From positions 1,047,653-1,111,652 of the forward strand of contig MU839079.1 of NCBI GenBank assembly GCA_030685235.1: DNA of 64,000 nt. Direction: 5' to 3'. The notes under the pieces were generated by a model, which saw only the letters and a list, made by a program, of their open reading frames with translations, made no database searches and was not told the origin of the DNA. Source of the stretch: Copromyces sp. CBS 386.78 (taxonomy: Eukaryota > Ascomycota > Sordariomycetes > Sordariales > Sordariaceae). This document shows positions 32,671 through 47,000 of the stretch, one piece after another (position 1 is the first letter of the stretch; each line of letters begins with the position of its first letter). Made by a program: the position numbers and the translations under genes.

Positions 32671-35024
32671 ATGGAGAGCCCCGAGTTCTCGGCTGGTATG
32701 CGCAACCAGGGCCCCAACGGTGGCGCCCCAAAGCGCAAGCGCAGCATCATGGAAAGCAGTCCCGCCAGCACGGGAGACAACGACCGTGACGAGCGTGACG
32801 ATGGCTCCCCCGAGACCAAGGGTGGCCGCCGACTCCCTGGTGTTAAGCGCGCTTGCAACGAGTGTCGTCAACAAAAGGTACGAATCCGACAAGACAACTG
32901 CCGAATTACGAATCCTCTTTGCTGACACTTCCCCTTCGTACAGTTGCGATGCGATGTTGTCCAAGAACCATTCTCCAGCTGCTCACGATGCAACCGTCTA
33001 CACCTCGATTGCAAGATCGAATCCAACTTCAAGCGTATCGGGAAGCGCAGTAAGCATGCCGAGATGGAGAAGGAGATCGAGAAGCTCAGACGCGCGGTCC
33101 AAAGCGCAAAAGCCCAAGGTTTCGTCGTCGATGAGGACCACGACAACGACACTCCGGGCAATGCCACGCACTCCCAGTTACACTCCCCTGTGGTCAACAG
33201 CCACTACTCGCACACAAGGAACCCGTCGCTGATGGGTTCCGACGAGGCTGTCTCTTCTCTGCTGCACCTGAAGCGTGGAGGCTCCTATGCCCTGCCCAGG
33301 ATCGTGCGTGAGCTTGAAGACTTCAGGATAACGGAAGATGACGAAAGCGTCTTGTTTAACGATTACTTCCACTACTACCATCCATTCCTCCCATTCCTCA
33401 ATCCCCACCAGACCCCAGACCAGTACTACCAACAGTATCCTTTGCTTTACTGGGCTATAGTGGCCGTGGCTAGCAGGCGGTATGGTCACGATCGATCATT
33501 CTTGACAAAGCTATCCAGCCCTTTGACAAGACTGCTCTGGACTACCATCGGGGAGGTGCCTCAAAGCTACTTCGCTGTCAAGGCACTGTGCCTCCTCTGC
33601 ACATGGCCTCTGCCGACCAGCACATCATCATCGGACCCGACCCACATTCTGGGTGGTGTTCTGATGAAGACGGCCACCGGTCTAGGCCTTCACCGACCAA
33701 ATCACATGAACGACTTCTCAAGGGTGCCCATTGAGCTCAACAAGGAGGGCCTGCATGATCGAATCAAGACTTGGGCTGTTGCCAACATCGTCGCGCAGGC
33801 TGTGGGCACCGGTTATGGCCAACCCGCAACAACCTTGTACGACTGGACGTTGGCTACCCGTCAAGGCGATACCAGTCCTACTTCACTGGGCCCTGAGCTC
33901 GAGGCCAGACTCCAGATCGAACGGTTTTGCGATAAAGTCTCCAAGGAGATGTACAGCAATGCTAGCGATCCGAGAGGCGTCGCCGGCGATGAGCATCGCG
34001 CCATGTTGATGCGTGTTTATCGTCGTGAATACAACGAGCTGAGTGCTGCCGTCTTGTCCAAGGGCGTCTCACCAGTCGTCAATCTCCATCTCAAGGCTGC
34101 CGGCCTCCATCTCCGCCTAGCAGGCTTCTTCGACTCCAACAACACACCTAACTATCTGGATGATCTGATGGGTCTCTGGAGAGCTACAACAAGCTTTCTT
34201 GACTTCATTTTGGATGGTGACCCGTCTTGCCACGATCACTATTCTTACCAATACCGTGATCAGTACATGCTCAAGTACGCCTCCAACTATATCCAGCAGA
34301 TGCTGGTGGCTGCTGGGTTCTCATTGCTCAAGCTACTACGCTCCTTCTTCGCCAAAACTATTGATTTTGATCGCGGACGGGAACTCTTCCACAGAACCAT
34401 TCAGGCCATCCGGGCCACGAGCGTCATACAGAATGATCTTTATTGGAGATTGGCTGAGCTCATGGTCCAGATCTGGAATGGCGCTGGTAGGGAGAACCCA
34501 AACGCATATCGGCCAGATGGAACCGAACCCGTGGTGGACGACAGTCTGCAGCTCAAGGTGAGATGTAGACACAGCATGAGCCTGGTATTCGACTCGATTT
34601 GGCACTGGAGGGAAGAATACCAGGCCAGAGGGAGGGGTACACTTGATGGTAAGTTATTTTCTGTTTGAATCTGCTCCCCAATTGGTGAAAAACTGCTCCC
34701 AGTTGCTAAAAACAAGTGTTTGGCGCAGCCCTCAAACAACCCACAAATCCTGATTCAGCTAATGAATCATCAGCCTCGTCGACACATCTCGACAGTACGC
34801 TAGCGCCGCCCTCTCACGGTATCCCGAACCTTGGCCTCGCCGCTGCCGCCTCGAACGGATCCATTACACCCGGTGGAGGGTCATCGACGATGGGTGGAAA
34901 CCAGCAGCTCATGGGGATGAACGGCTTCGCCGATACCCTCGACGTCTGGGATCCCCAACATTGGATGCTCGACGGCCTGCTCGACTTCAACTACACGTTC
35001 GTCCCGCCGATAGAAGGTGCTTAG
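32671..35024 (+). CDS. Zn(II)2Cys6 transcription factor, Leu3/War1-like
   Basis: Three exons: 32671-32877, 32944-34648 and 34729-35024; 735 aa. The introns are 66 bp (phase 0) and 80 bp (phase 1), both GT...AG and frame-consistent. The binuclear cluster is C62-x2-C65-x6-C72-x9-C82-x2-C85-x6-C92, split by intron 1 just after RQQK. The spacing equals that of yeast Leu3, and the following IESNFKRIGKRSKHAEMEKEI linker and coiled coil suit that group. The middle region holds the fungal transcription-factor homology domain (FHYYHPFLPFL, WAIVAVASRRYG, GLHRPNH). The C-terminus has an acidic-aromatic segment (DTLDVWDPQHWMLDGLLDF), a plausible activation domain. Such proteins bind CGG half-sites in the nucleus, and Leu3 responds to alpha-isopropylmalate. 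Which target pathway this one controls cannot be told from sequence alone. Confidence 0.93.
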
Positions 35025-38000
35025 GGACCCCTTTGACGATCGGGGAACGGAACGTCTTGACGAAGACCTACGATCAGTCGCCGCCGTCCACGCCCGAATG
35101 GCTTACGCGTACTAACGGATTCATGTTATACGGAGCTTCAACACTCGAGTAAACAGTATCAGCATCAGCATCAGCATCAAGCAAATTGTTTTATTTCGAT
35201 CAGCAGGCTCTTTCAAAATCATGTCTTGCATTTTCACATCTTGCTTTTCATTCTTCAACAAGTATACCCCCCTTTCTGATGCACATAACGAGACTTGAAA
35301 ACTCTCTCTGGGATAACGGGGTTCAGGATCTGTCTTTTTTCGGTTCGGTTCGGGATAACGGGAGGCTGGGAAAAATGTTAGGGCGGAACTCAAAAATCAA
35401 AACTGGCGAAGTGTCTTGAGATTTACGCCAAGGCGACGGAACGAGTATATAGCGTTCTTGAAATTTTAACGTAGTCGTAGTGTGACCCAAAAGAAGGTGG
35501 TATCGTGGTGTGTTTATACAAAGATCAAGTCTGGTATCTATGAGAGAAGCTCATAATAAGCACTGTCCTTCATTTTACGTTTGCGATGTTCAGCTGTGTG
35601 TTTTCATGCGTTGCATTCCGTCACGAAGTTCTGATCGCAATATCGAACGACATGATTACAGAATATCTTTGCAAGTTCAACATCGTCTTCTCCATTGGAC
35701 CGAGGAGACAACATCTCAAACACCCCACGATTTCATCCTGCAATACTCGCCGTCCAATTCCTCCAGCGAGACATCACTTCGATCACAAGACCGGATGACA
35801 TCAAGATCGGATGGCAACGTCCAGGCTCAATGACAACACCAAACCCGGACCAAAACATCGAAACCAGGAACCCCAGGCAGACCCCCGCTTTCTCTCTCTC
35901 CCGCCTTCATCGAGACGACTTTGCCGAATTTAGCACGCAAAGAATCACCTCAGAACATCACCGGAGCCCGTCCCGGTGGCCAGTGTCACACATCACTGCC
36001 AAGCGCCGTTGGGTGCGCCGGTTGTTGTGCCGCTGAGTGCTGCGCCGTTGGTTGTCGCATGCCGGCTCGGCTTGTTGGTTCGTTCCGTCACACGACTCCC
36101 GTCTTATTCCGGTTTCCGCTGTTCGTAACCTACCTCTAGGGATGAAAAAGGTGGAAGTTACCACCAACCGAGCAACATGAAACAAACACCGAACCGATCG
36201 ATAGTCGAGCGATTCGATCAAATTCTTTGCCACTGTCACTGCCCATGTCTTTTTTCACTTTGAGCTCACTTGTTTCTTTACTTCATGTTGATCAGCTGGT
36301 CAATCGGGTTGTAGTCAATCACTTGATCACATCATCGTTGATAGGTAACAAAGTGGATATGGAGCGTTGTTGCCTTCCAGAATTATCGCCGTCTTTCTTC
36401 ACGAGTGCGCGGTAAAACGACGTGCCGTTGAGTGGAGCAATTATATTTCTCGTGTCATCATTTCCATTGTTCACAATGGAGGTTACGCGCCGCCGGTCGA
36501 ACCCTCGGAACTAAGAAAACAGGCAAGAGGCAAAGATGTCGGTTGGTTCGAAAGATCCAAACGACTCAACAACATGGAAGAGAGGAATGTTTGCCTCGTG
36601 GATTCAGCCGATGAGGTAGCCTCCACCTCGCCTCCCGAGTGAGCAAGATGAAGAAAGGGCGATGGTGAAGAGAAGCGGGCAGAGAACCGGAGGGAAAGAC
36701 GGGAACCGGCCGTGGGGTGGTGAAGGCATTGTTCGTCTATGGCTCCTTCCTGCTTTAATTTTACGTCCCGCAGTCTTTCAGGCTTGGTCGGTGGGGTGTA
36801 CGTGATGGGATGTAATCCGTCACTGGTAGTCATTCGCTACAGGAAGGCGTTGCGTGCGAATCGATCGAGGTGTGTTAGGCGTCATAGATGGAAGTCAATC
36901 AATCTGCCACTAGTGAAAACCTGAAATGATATTTTCTCGCCCAGCAGCAGGTGACTTGTCACTTCCTGACACTAGAGGTAACTACCATGAAAGGGCAACG
37001 GGGTCAATTCCCGTCGATACGATTGCTTCGACTATGGCGAGGAACATTCGTTACAGTGCTTTCCTACCTACAGATGAACCATATGTTGAAGCTGCCTTCT
37101 ACTGCCTTCTCGTATGCTTCTCTCTGCCCACTTCACTTCACGTCAGCTCGCCTGATCTACCTGAATCTGACGTTCATGATGTGGGATTCTTCTCAACCCC
37201 AAGTCAGGGATCCTTTGGTGGTTGGTATTACTTCCTGAACTACTGGATTGCAATATCTCGTGATCACCTCGTGATCGTGTATCGGTGAATTGACCGACCA
37301 TCAGCGAGGGAGGTAGAGGGATATGAAAGAGTGGATATGCTAACCATTCCCTCGGGTCTTCATGGTTCCATTGGGATCCTGGGTGCATTGGGGTCCGCGA
37401 ACAAGAACAAGGAACTGGGATGTAAATTCCGTCTGTCTAGGATAGGACCTCCAATGGAGTTTATGTTAACTGTGTGGATCATGACCATGATATGAATGCC
37501 GTTTGCAGGCAGACATTGTTGGTCCATTCTGTTGCTGTGAGTTGAGCTGCAAGAATTGATTGACTGACTGTGAGTTACGCATGAAAGAGGCACGTCGAGC
37601 TAAAACTTATTTTCGAAAGATACTGTTGTTTAAGGTACCTTCCTTCCTAGGGAAGTGTCATGTTGGTACTGTGAGCTGATACTTGGACTCCAATCCCGAT
37701 ATGCCTAGGCCTTGGTATCTTCCCTCAGGTCTGTCAATCTTGAGGAAACGTGTATGACCAAGGGTCTAAGAAGAATCCGCCGGTTTGTTATCAGATGTTC
37801 TCCATATATCTGTCCTGGTACGTTGGATGTGGGGAAGTCTGTGACCACTTACACCTATGGGGAAACCATATTCCTCGCTTTCGGCTGTGGTTTCGATCAC
37901 TAATCCTAGTCATATGTCAATATCTACCCATCAAAAGCATGTAATGCTAACGTGAACTCGAGGATCCTTCGACTGTCCCAGGAATATTTTCAGCTTCACG

Positions 38001-41000
38001 ACAATGGTGGGCCGGTTCATCCCAAGCTATCAATTTCGCTGATATCAACCATGGTCACTCGAAGATTCTTCGAGACCGGCGAGTCGCGGTAACCGGGCGG
38101 TCTCCGTCGTAACATCGTAGCTACCAGACCAAGCTGATGATGTCTGAAAGCGGAGGATCAAAGGTTTCTTGGGGGCCATTCGGTTAACGTTAATTGGTTG
38201 GGTGTATTGATACTACTTACTGCCAAACAGGTAGAACTGCGCCTTCCACGTGCAGTGCATCTACCGTGGGCTCGTTCGTCTTCGGTACGGTACGTCCGTC
38301 CGGACTGAAAACCACTGGATCTTCATCCAAAGAAGTCTTCTTGGAGAAGAACATCAACGATAATTGGTCAATGGCGAGAGACAGGCCCTGTCCGTGGGCC
38401 TGGATGGCGTTACGGTGGGTGGTCTCGTGTGGCTTGGGGGCGGTTCTGGCGCTTATTAGCTCGCCTTCTTTTCTTCGCTTGGTCGCCTGCTCGCCTATGT
38501 GGTCACCTACCCGATTAGCCTCACTAGGCGAGCGTTTAGCGTTCTTTGGCGACATTGTTGCTCGAAGGATTTTTGCTAAGCCGCGCTAAAGAATGTTGTC
38601 ACTGTAACAAGCCCTGTGAGCCTTGGTAGAAGAAAAAAAAAAGAAGAAAAAAAGCAGGGTCGGGGCAAGTACTAACTTCGTTTTAGGCTGTCCGGGCCGA
38701 TTTACGGCGCAGTGGCACGAGGGATGTTGGATGATGGATGGTTACGGTTGTGATAGTGATTTGCCAGGAAAAGTTGAAAGTCGAAATGGGAAAGTTGTAC
38801 TGGAAAGAAATGTTTGATATTCGGAGCGAAGGAAGGCCCAACGGGGCGGACCGTCGCCTTGGTCCTGGCAGTGCTTGCTAGTTGCTTCTCTTGGGTCTTG
38901 GTTTATTTCCCCGGTCTGGTCTGGTCTGGCCTTTGAATTAAAACCCAAAAGTGTTATTCGCTCTCGTCAGAGTAAGTGCGCTTTTTCACCGTAAACATGT
39001 GGGAGTCGAAGAGAGGCGACGCCCAAATCCCAAGAACACATCTGAGAGGCGTGTTATCGGACCAATTGTAAGCCATCTTAAGGCTGTGCTCGGTAGGCAC
39101 CGATTAGTTTCGGAAGTTAGAAGAAACTGAGGGGAAGGTTTTGGTAGATGGTAGCGGGTAGGCGTGTACGGTGCATACATAATAGCGAGATGCAGGTACT
39201 GTGATGTACAGGATAGTGCATTGCATTGCATAAGTTTGATTTCGCTCGAAATTCGGGCCTTGGTGGGCTGAAGATTTGCGGAGCTCATTCGCTCTCGGTA
39301 GTGAAATCTTCTCGATGTCGCACAGTATTTTTCTGGGGGGTTTGCGATAGTGTCAAGGCATGATTGAGGCGGTGCCTTGCAGTCAGTCGATTGAGGAGCC
39401 CCGGTATATGGAGTGAGGCCATCATACTGGCCATGCTCTGTATTGCATTCGATACGGTCGAAATCGAGTTTCAAGTCATCCAGTAGCCGTCGAAGAACAA
39501 GCAAGAGGGTAAACCTATCACCGGTCATCATTACAGCGTTTGATCGCCCTCGATCCTTCGGCCATCCTTGGGACCTTGGGGGATCGACGAACTAGGCGTG
39601 GGCTTAGTTATAGCCCAGTTAGCCACTTGCACCCAACACAGTCGAGAACATTTCGCCCTTAGTCTAGCGTTCGGTTCACCTTCTTCTCCTAGCTAGAACT
39701 AGAGCACGTGGGGTGGCCAGAGCACAGAAAGCCTCAGACCTCGCTGAATCGAGATGATCTTTCGTTTTGTCGGTTGGTCGCACCGCAACTCTGCGATTCC
39801 AATTGCAACTGAATGCAAACAAGCTTGCAAGCTGTATGTCATTCCCGTCCCCTCGGGCCGCTCGTACATTACACTTGCCTTACGTACGTACATGCGGATG
39901 CGGTATGCGGTGTGCTTGTTGGTGATATCGATGCCAGATGAAGAATGCAGGTCACCGCTCGCGGGCCATCCGACTTCAGTATAGACGCAGGTACGAACGG
40001 ACGGGTAAATGTCGTATCGTGCATCTCTCCCGAATGCATCTGTTAGGCAACATCATTCTTGATCGTGCAGCTACTTGGCATGCAGTGTACATCATTGGAA
40101 AAGTCTGTTGAAAAGTCAAGGTTCGAAATCTTATCATGAGATGAAAGCAAGTAGAAAACGCAAGGGCCGGGTAATGTTCGTCATGACGAGTCTTACGACC
40201 CTTGATAATAACCAAGTTTGTGATGATATGATATAATACGCTTTGTTCACAGTGGCCTTGAGTAATTGGGGCGAGCATGTTGGTAGTACGTTAGGTTGCC
40301 CATCAATACGATAACAACAGGTCTTGTTCGGAATTAGCCCCCAGGTCCCCTACCGGCAGCCAGACTTGGCTTCGGGATTGAGGACTATTCCATCCAGCTT
40401 GAATGTCAAGAAGCGGAAATAGTTCAAAGCGGTACTGAACTTACCAGGACTCACCTTCGTGGAGATTTGAGTGGTGAAGGAGCGGTGAAAAAGCGTTGAA
40501 AAGCGATCGCGATGTTGTTAGGTTGTTGCTATTCAGTTGCTGTTGTTTGGTCAGCTCTGTAAGCCACAAACCCAGTCCCTTCTTCGCTCATCGATAAGCA
40601 CTGTCGTCCATGATCGGGACTGTGGATGTGGTATTACCTGAAGGTGAAAGAGCCGCAATGCAAGATTTCATGCAAAGCAACCTACCTACACAGGAAGGAT
40701 GGATGCATTGCATATCTTTTGGTGAGTGCGCGCCGCCACATTCGGGAGTGTTTCCTATGCCGGGACTAGTTCGCACTATTTTTGCCATGTTCCTAGTGTT
40801 TCAGAAACAGCCGAAGGAGTATTGAAACAACTTTTGCTTTTTCCTTCCCTTCCCCAGATTTGGGGGCTTGCCGATGGTGTGGAATGGTGGATGGATCATG
40901 GCAAAAACTTGTCGTCGTCGTCAATTAAGATGCCGAGCTAGGCACCTAGGTTGCGGTGGTGAACGGGACATGGATGTAAGGGCGGATGCGGCGTTGGTGA

Positions 41001-44000
41001 TCATGTTGCCAACGGCCTGGTAGCCGCGCCGGCAACAGATTGTCTCGACCTTCTGTTGGCGATTGCTCCTTCTGTTGGTCGTTAAAATGGCAGTTGGTTG
41101 TGTCCTTTGACGACATCGCCTTCCGGTCCAGTCTAGAAACTGCGGGGAAAGGGGCGATGAATGTGGAAGGCGCTGCAGGCTGCCATGTTGAGAAAGTGGA
41201 AGTGGGAGGAAACGAAAGTGAGATGCGATGGAAGTGCGAACGCCGTTGCATTACCGGGATTGCAGGCTCCAGAATCGAGCGAGCATTGTCGTAACACAAG
41301 GGAAGGGTACACTCCCCGGTTGTACAAACAAACCGACTACCTGGTCACCTACCAGGTCGCCTACCTGGCCGCATACGTTCTTGTTGATGCCAAACCGCAC
41401 TGCCACTACTTGGCTAGTCACTTAACTCTCAAGACAGTGCTACAACTCCCAAGACCTCGGTCTGTTCTCCATCATGACCTGTTGGCGTTCCCAGTGATTG
41501 GCTGCAGGCTCCAAGATTCCAGATTCAAAACCTTGTAGTCCTCGAGCACCTTCCGCTTCTGCGTCCGTCTCCGCATGCGTCTGCCCGTCACTCCTGCTGT
41601 CACTCTACCATGATCATGCACTCAGTTCCGCGACAGAGGTCTTGCTGCTCTCGGCGTAGTGGAATGTGTCGATAGACTAGACTCCAGACTAGAGCCTAGA
41701 CACTTGGACTCCATGGAACCTGCGTAATAACCTGGTGAAAGCCTGAACCAACCGGTCGACCGGCTCAACCGGCCAACAACCCGGCCCGACCGGTTTCCAA
41801 CATCATCACACTCTACTGTGGCGAAAAGATAGGATTGCCAAAGACCGTAGGAGGGTACTATGAATAAACCTCTCAGTTAGTCACCAGCCTACCGCAATAC
41901 CTTCATACGGGACACCGTGTGCATGTAAGTGCTGTGTTGAATGTACCTTGGCTTTGGCCGGCTTCAGTCCACGACTCATCTAATTGATATCGTTCGTCGG
42001 GGAAACAGCTCTGTCACATTCCGAAAGAAGTTCCCATATATTCCACTTCGGCTCAAGACCTTGTTGGGTCTACTGCGTCAGCACAATACCCGAGATACTT
42101 CCAGGTACAGAAGCAGGACACTTCAAGACATTCATGAAGAGACTCGGGTACATCAAGATACGTACCACTTACTAGCTCATGGCGAGCCCAGTGCTGAGCT
42201 CAACCGTGTTGACGGTTCTAGACCTCGTGATTAGCACTGGAGGAAGAAGCCATCTTCTCGCAAGCACACACTGAAAAGCAGTTCCCACCTTTCTTTTTCG
42301 CTACCTTGGATGCCATGTAGTGGTACCTCCCCTGGGAGTGATACTCCAGAGAAGCTGCAGATTGGAACGGGTGGCAATGCATTCGACCCCGGTGGTGATG
42401 CATGGTTCAAAAACTCCACCACGATGATGACAAGTGTAGAATGACAGAGTTGTCAAGCTTGGCCCTGCTCGGTGCTGTGTCACCTATGAGACCCATTTAT
42501 CTGTGATGTTTACCGACAAAGAGGAAAAGGTTAGTTAGGGATATATCTGGAATATTGCTTCACTCATCAAGATATGGGGTACTTATCAAATACTCATACC
42601 AGAACCTCCCTAGGCGTCCCAAGCACCTCTCTTGTAAAGCCATGTCGAAGGTCTCTAAGGTTAGGTAAGCAATTCCAAGTTGTCCAGACATTTACTCACC
42701 CCTTGGTAGCTCTAGTTCACCCATACAGTAGAAAGTTCGATGCCCGCAGATCACAACAGCCTTGTGATCCAATAGTCATCACCAACTACATCACCAATCT
42801 AACCCTCTAACTTTAATCGCACTAATATTCCAATCCCTTGCTTGTCCAGGTATATGAAGCAGCAGGTAAAACGCAGAGGCAATTCGGACATATGCATCAT
42901 CATTTCATATGCAAGCCCTCTCAAGCAGGCACCTTCGTATAGACAGCTTCTCAGGCTAGCCACGAATTTCAGAAATGCAAAACTCCATAGTCTGGAGTAT
43001 GGCGAGCCGTGTATACCACAAACAGTCGTATGATGGGATGTAAGAGGGGAGACTCAACACAGAGTTATGTGGGGCGACGAGAACCTGAAGCGCAAAACTG
43101 GTTCACTCCGTATGGATCGGTCCCGAGGTGGAAACCTTATTTCCGCTGTAGAACCCTCATGATAGGTTTTTAATGTTCCTATAGGCTCTGCGAGTAAACA
43201 AACTTATGCACCTGCAATGCATCTACGGCTCGGACATGCAGTGGTGTTGATGCTAACAAGCCGCAACACATGTGCTGAAGGCAGGGCGAGAATAATGACA
43301 GGCTAACCGAGTATGTTTGATCCCACTGCGTACCGTGCGATGTGTGTATCATACTTGTACTTCCAAGACACAAAAGTCGGAATCAGGAAAAATGCAAAAG
43401 TCGACGCAGAAGCGGGAGATCATGTGCTGCAAGTGTAACCACGTTCTCATGAAGCGCCTGGTGATCTTGAATGTATTTTCTAGACTTCAGCTGTGTCCGC
43501 TAATGGGTCCGACATTTTGTTGGTCCTCACAGCTTTTGATAGACGCTGGCTGTCGGCTGGTTGGAACCTCATTCGACATTTACCCCGGCAACCGATTCGA
43601 CCAGTCTCTTTCTGACCATATTTTGTATTCCAACTCACAGTGGCTCAGCCCTTCCCGACGGCGCCAAGCTCGACCGGTGTAGGCGATAACCATGCTGAGC
43701 GACCGGAAAGACGGGAGGGTTTTGCACCGCAGTTGCTGAGGAATGAGGACAGCACAAATTCTGGCAAATCAGAAATTGGCAGACCAGAAATGCCCAGGGA
43801 GAGAGTCAGCAGTGCAAGCCACTTAAACTTTTACTGTCCGTTCCGCTATTCCGGGCTGAGCGACGAAGTATAGCCGGTATAGTACCTGTGGGATATTGAA
43901 CTGCAGTCCTCTGCCGCTTAGAGGGACCATAATCCGTAGAGTGATGTATGTCAAGATTTGACTGTTGCATTATGTAGGTGATGATCATGAAACAGACGCG

Positions 44001-47000
44001 TAACTTGCCTACTTCCCAGTGATATAGCCATTTCCGCACGGAGAAGAATGCTGTGCAAACATCATACCTCCTGGAGAATTTGCAGGCTTGAGTCAGGGGA
44101 GGAGAGAATTGGGGAACGGTCAGTAGTAGGTCGACAGGATGAGAAAGGGGACGCATGTCGTGTAAAACTGGATTTCCCTATGGACCCTTTGGCAAAGCAG
44201 CATCGCGCTTCGAAAAACCAGGAAGACGGAAATTTTTTTTTTTTTTTATTTTTATTTTTTTTTGGAAAAGGAGGAGCGGCCATACAAATGCTGTGGTCCA
44301 TCGCACGATATACCACCCGACGCAATGTGGGCGAGACATGATAGGAAGGAGGGATAGAAATTGGCCCCCAATGCAGAAGTCAGGATAGTGTCCAACAGGT
44401 GGGTTTCCCTTGCCCAGTTTCCCAGGTGAAGTGCCAGAGCAGGACCAACAGATGTTTACACATTCGGACCTATTCCATCGCGAGCACTGAACATAGCGAG
44501 AGTTATGAGGAGGTTCCAAGAACCTTTACCTATCAATTCGTACATGATGACAACCTTGTAGATGAGGCGATGGGGACTAAACCAGAGCTGACGAGTGTCC
44601 ATGGTACGATATCGAGAATCGACTGCGCACAATACCTGAAACGGCTTGACTAACAAGCTTTCCGGCATCACGCACATATCATGTTCCTTCCCGCCCGGTC
44701 CGGCAGGGCTGCAGACAGGACGGTAGAGACATCGACATACCTACGCCACTCGAATTCAGGTTGGCAGACAAGACTCGGCGCCAAGCCTCCTCCTGTCTAC
44801 GTACATTCGGAGACACGGCACTTGCCATGTGAGAAATGCAGTTGGCTCCAAGGCTCCTTTAGACGCGGGGAAAAGCCAAAGCAAGTTCCTTGCGAGGAGA
44901 GGCAGATGTTTGGCCCGGAGACGGGCCACGTCTTCGGACATCCCAAGCATGTGTTAACATAGTTGATGATATAAAGACATCAAGTTGTCTCTGTTGACCT
45001 GCGCCCTGCTTAGAGTTGAGGTTTTGGGACGGGCCTTGTAGATTGGGGCTGAGTTGAGGCCATGGTCCTTTGGTGATGAAACGTAGTGTAGTCGTATCCT
45101 CCTGTTATGTTATTGTCCCATGCACTCTGATAGCCACAGCCGAAGCAAAGGGAGCTTGGTAGTTTGACCGCAAAAGCAGGTCTCAGGGCAACTGTGCCTC
45201 GTCATGTTACCTCCTCACGAAGACGAATGCAGCTGTATGAAATATTGCCAAAGATTGCGAGTGCGTGGTTGTTGTACATCACCTCCAACTGGCTCGTGGT
45301 GAAGGCTCGTCAGGATGTTAAATGTCTAGGGGCTTAGATCGCGAATGTGGGGGCCGGCTCCCCGAGACACCACTTGGCTGCTCGATCCCGTCTTCGTGAT
45401 CATAGAGCTCCGGGATGTTACCGAAATGAAGGACGGAAAGAATACCACTCGTTGAGATGCTAACACTTCGGCAAGGTCGGGCTAAGCCCATCTCGAGGCA
45501 GATAGCAGTGGGATAACTGTAGTTGACGCCGGGTGAACAAAGCTCGCTGCAATCATAACGGCCTTCATCTCTGAGAGTCCAGATGCTAGAAAAGAAAGCC
45601 GGTCTGGACCAATGGAACCCTACCGTAACAATTGCTTGGCGACGGCGGTGAACCGCCGAATCGTTGACCAGATGTCCGCGGCTCAGACCATTCTGATGCG
45701 GAACGGGCAGAGCGGCAATAAATGAATGGGATGAAAAAAAGAAAAAGAAAAAAAAAACAAAAAAAAAAAGAATGTCGAGTTAAGACCGAAAATGATGAAT
45801 AAGCTTGAAGAAGGAAGTGAAAAAGAAAAAGAAAGCCAGGTCTCAAATTGAGTGATCTGAATTTTTTTATTTTTTTTTTCTTCGGCCGCGGCAGAAACCA
45901 TAAAACGACGGGAGTGGGACTGGAGTGCAAAGTAAAGTGGAAAAGTGCGAGTTCAAACAGGCGGGGAGGCTTTGGGGACCCGACGTGGGGAAGCGGCCTG
46001 ACCCAGGAGGACGGAAAGAGCCAGTCGAAGGCTTTTTTCCCCCTCGGGTGGAAGCTACCGTGACCGGAGCTGTCAGGGCTGTCTTGCCAGGACTTAGAGC
46101 CGGGCAGCACTTGCCCAACACAGGACATGACAGGGCTGTGGAAAGGGCAGGCATGAACGGTCGGGACTGAAATCGGCGGAAGTAGGACGCGCTTTCCCCG
46201 ACCCGCACGAGATGGGAAGATGGACTTGCGGTTGCGCTATTGCCGGGTTCCCTGATCCACTTGTCACTTGAACCTTCCGCTTGTGTCCATGTGGTGCCCA
46301 TCTATGAATATTGACCCATTTCAGTCAGCCAAAAGTGTAATGTAGCGATTTTCGAGTGATCTGGAACATGGGCCCGTAAGCTCTTCAACCCTTGACGTAG
46401 TGAATTTCAGCCAGACCTTGCATCATCTGATTATTGTCTGCTTGTACTCAGTCTGCTTCGCATGATGCTCCCAATCTCATCTGCTTGGGGCACCTTGCAG
46501 AAAAGCGGATGTTGCATTCACCTTAACCGTAACCCAAGGGGCGGCAGTGCAGCCGTGGTGCAACTAAACAACCATCCTGGTCCTGGACTTGTACGGCTAG
46601 TTTTTGTCAGAGGGGGGGGTTTTGGGGGTCGGAAAGTCTCCCACATCGTCCCGTGCTGTTGAGTGCAACGTTGGTCGATATTTAGGCTCCTCATGGTGGA
46701 TTCCTAGTGGCTTCGTGGGAAGCGCCCAGCGTAGGCAGTTTTTGTCAACTACTGACTGAATCGTAGGGGTGAATTGCCATGGAACCCAATGAGCCACAGC
46801 CAGGATATACCAAGAGTCCAAGCCTTGCAGACCAGGCATTTCAGAGACCCAAAGGTTGAAAAGAAATTCTTACCTTGGGGGCCGGATGGTAGATCTCGTA
46901 AAGCAGTAGACACGTAAAAATCCCGCCTCTTTTCAGTATCCAAGGGCGCATGCTCAGAGCGAACTACCTCGGGTGCCCTCTGTAATCCGGTTGCGAGGGA

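Noticed and set aside
41750..41796. ACCGG-rich palindromic stretch
   Set aside because: It contains several short CCGG palindromes but no consistent long inverted repeat or flanking duplication, so I do not call it a mobile element.
45586..46128. 180-codon minus-strand frame rich in Phe, Lys and Ser
   Set aside because: The composition comes from poly-A and poly-T tracts at 45733-45880; no independent evidence of coding.
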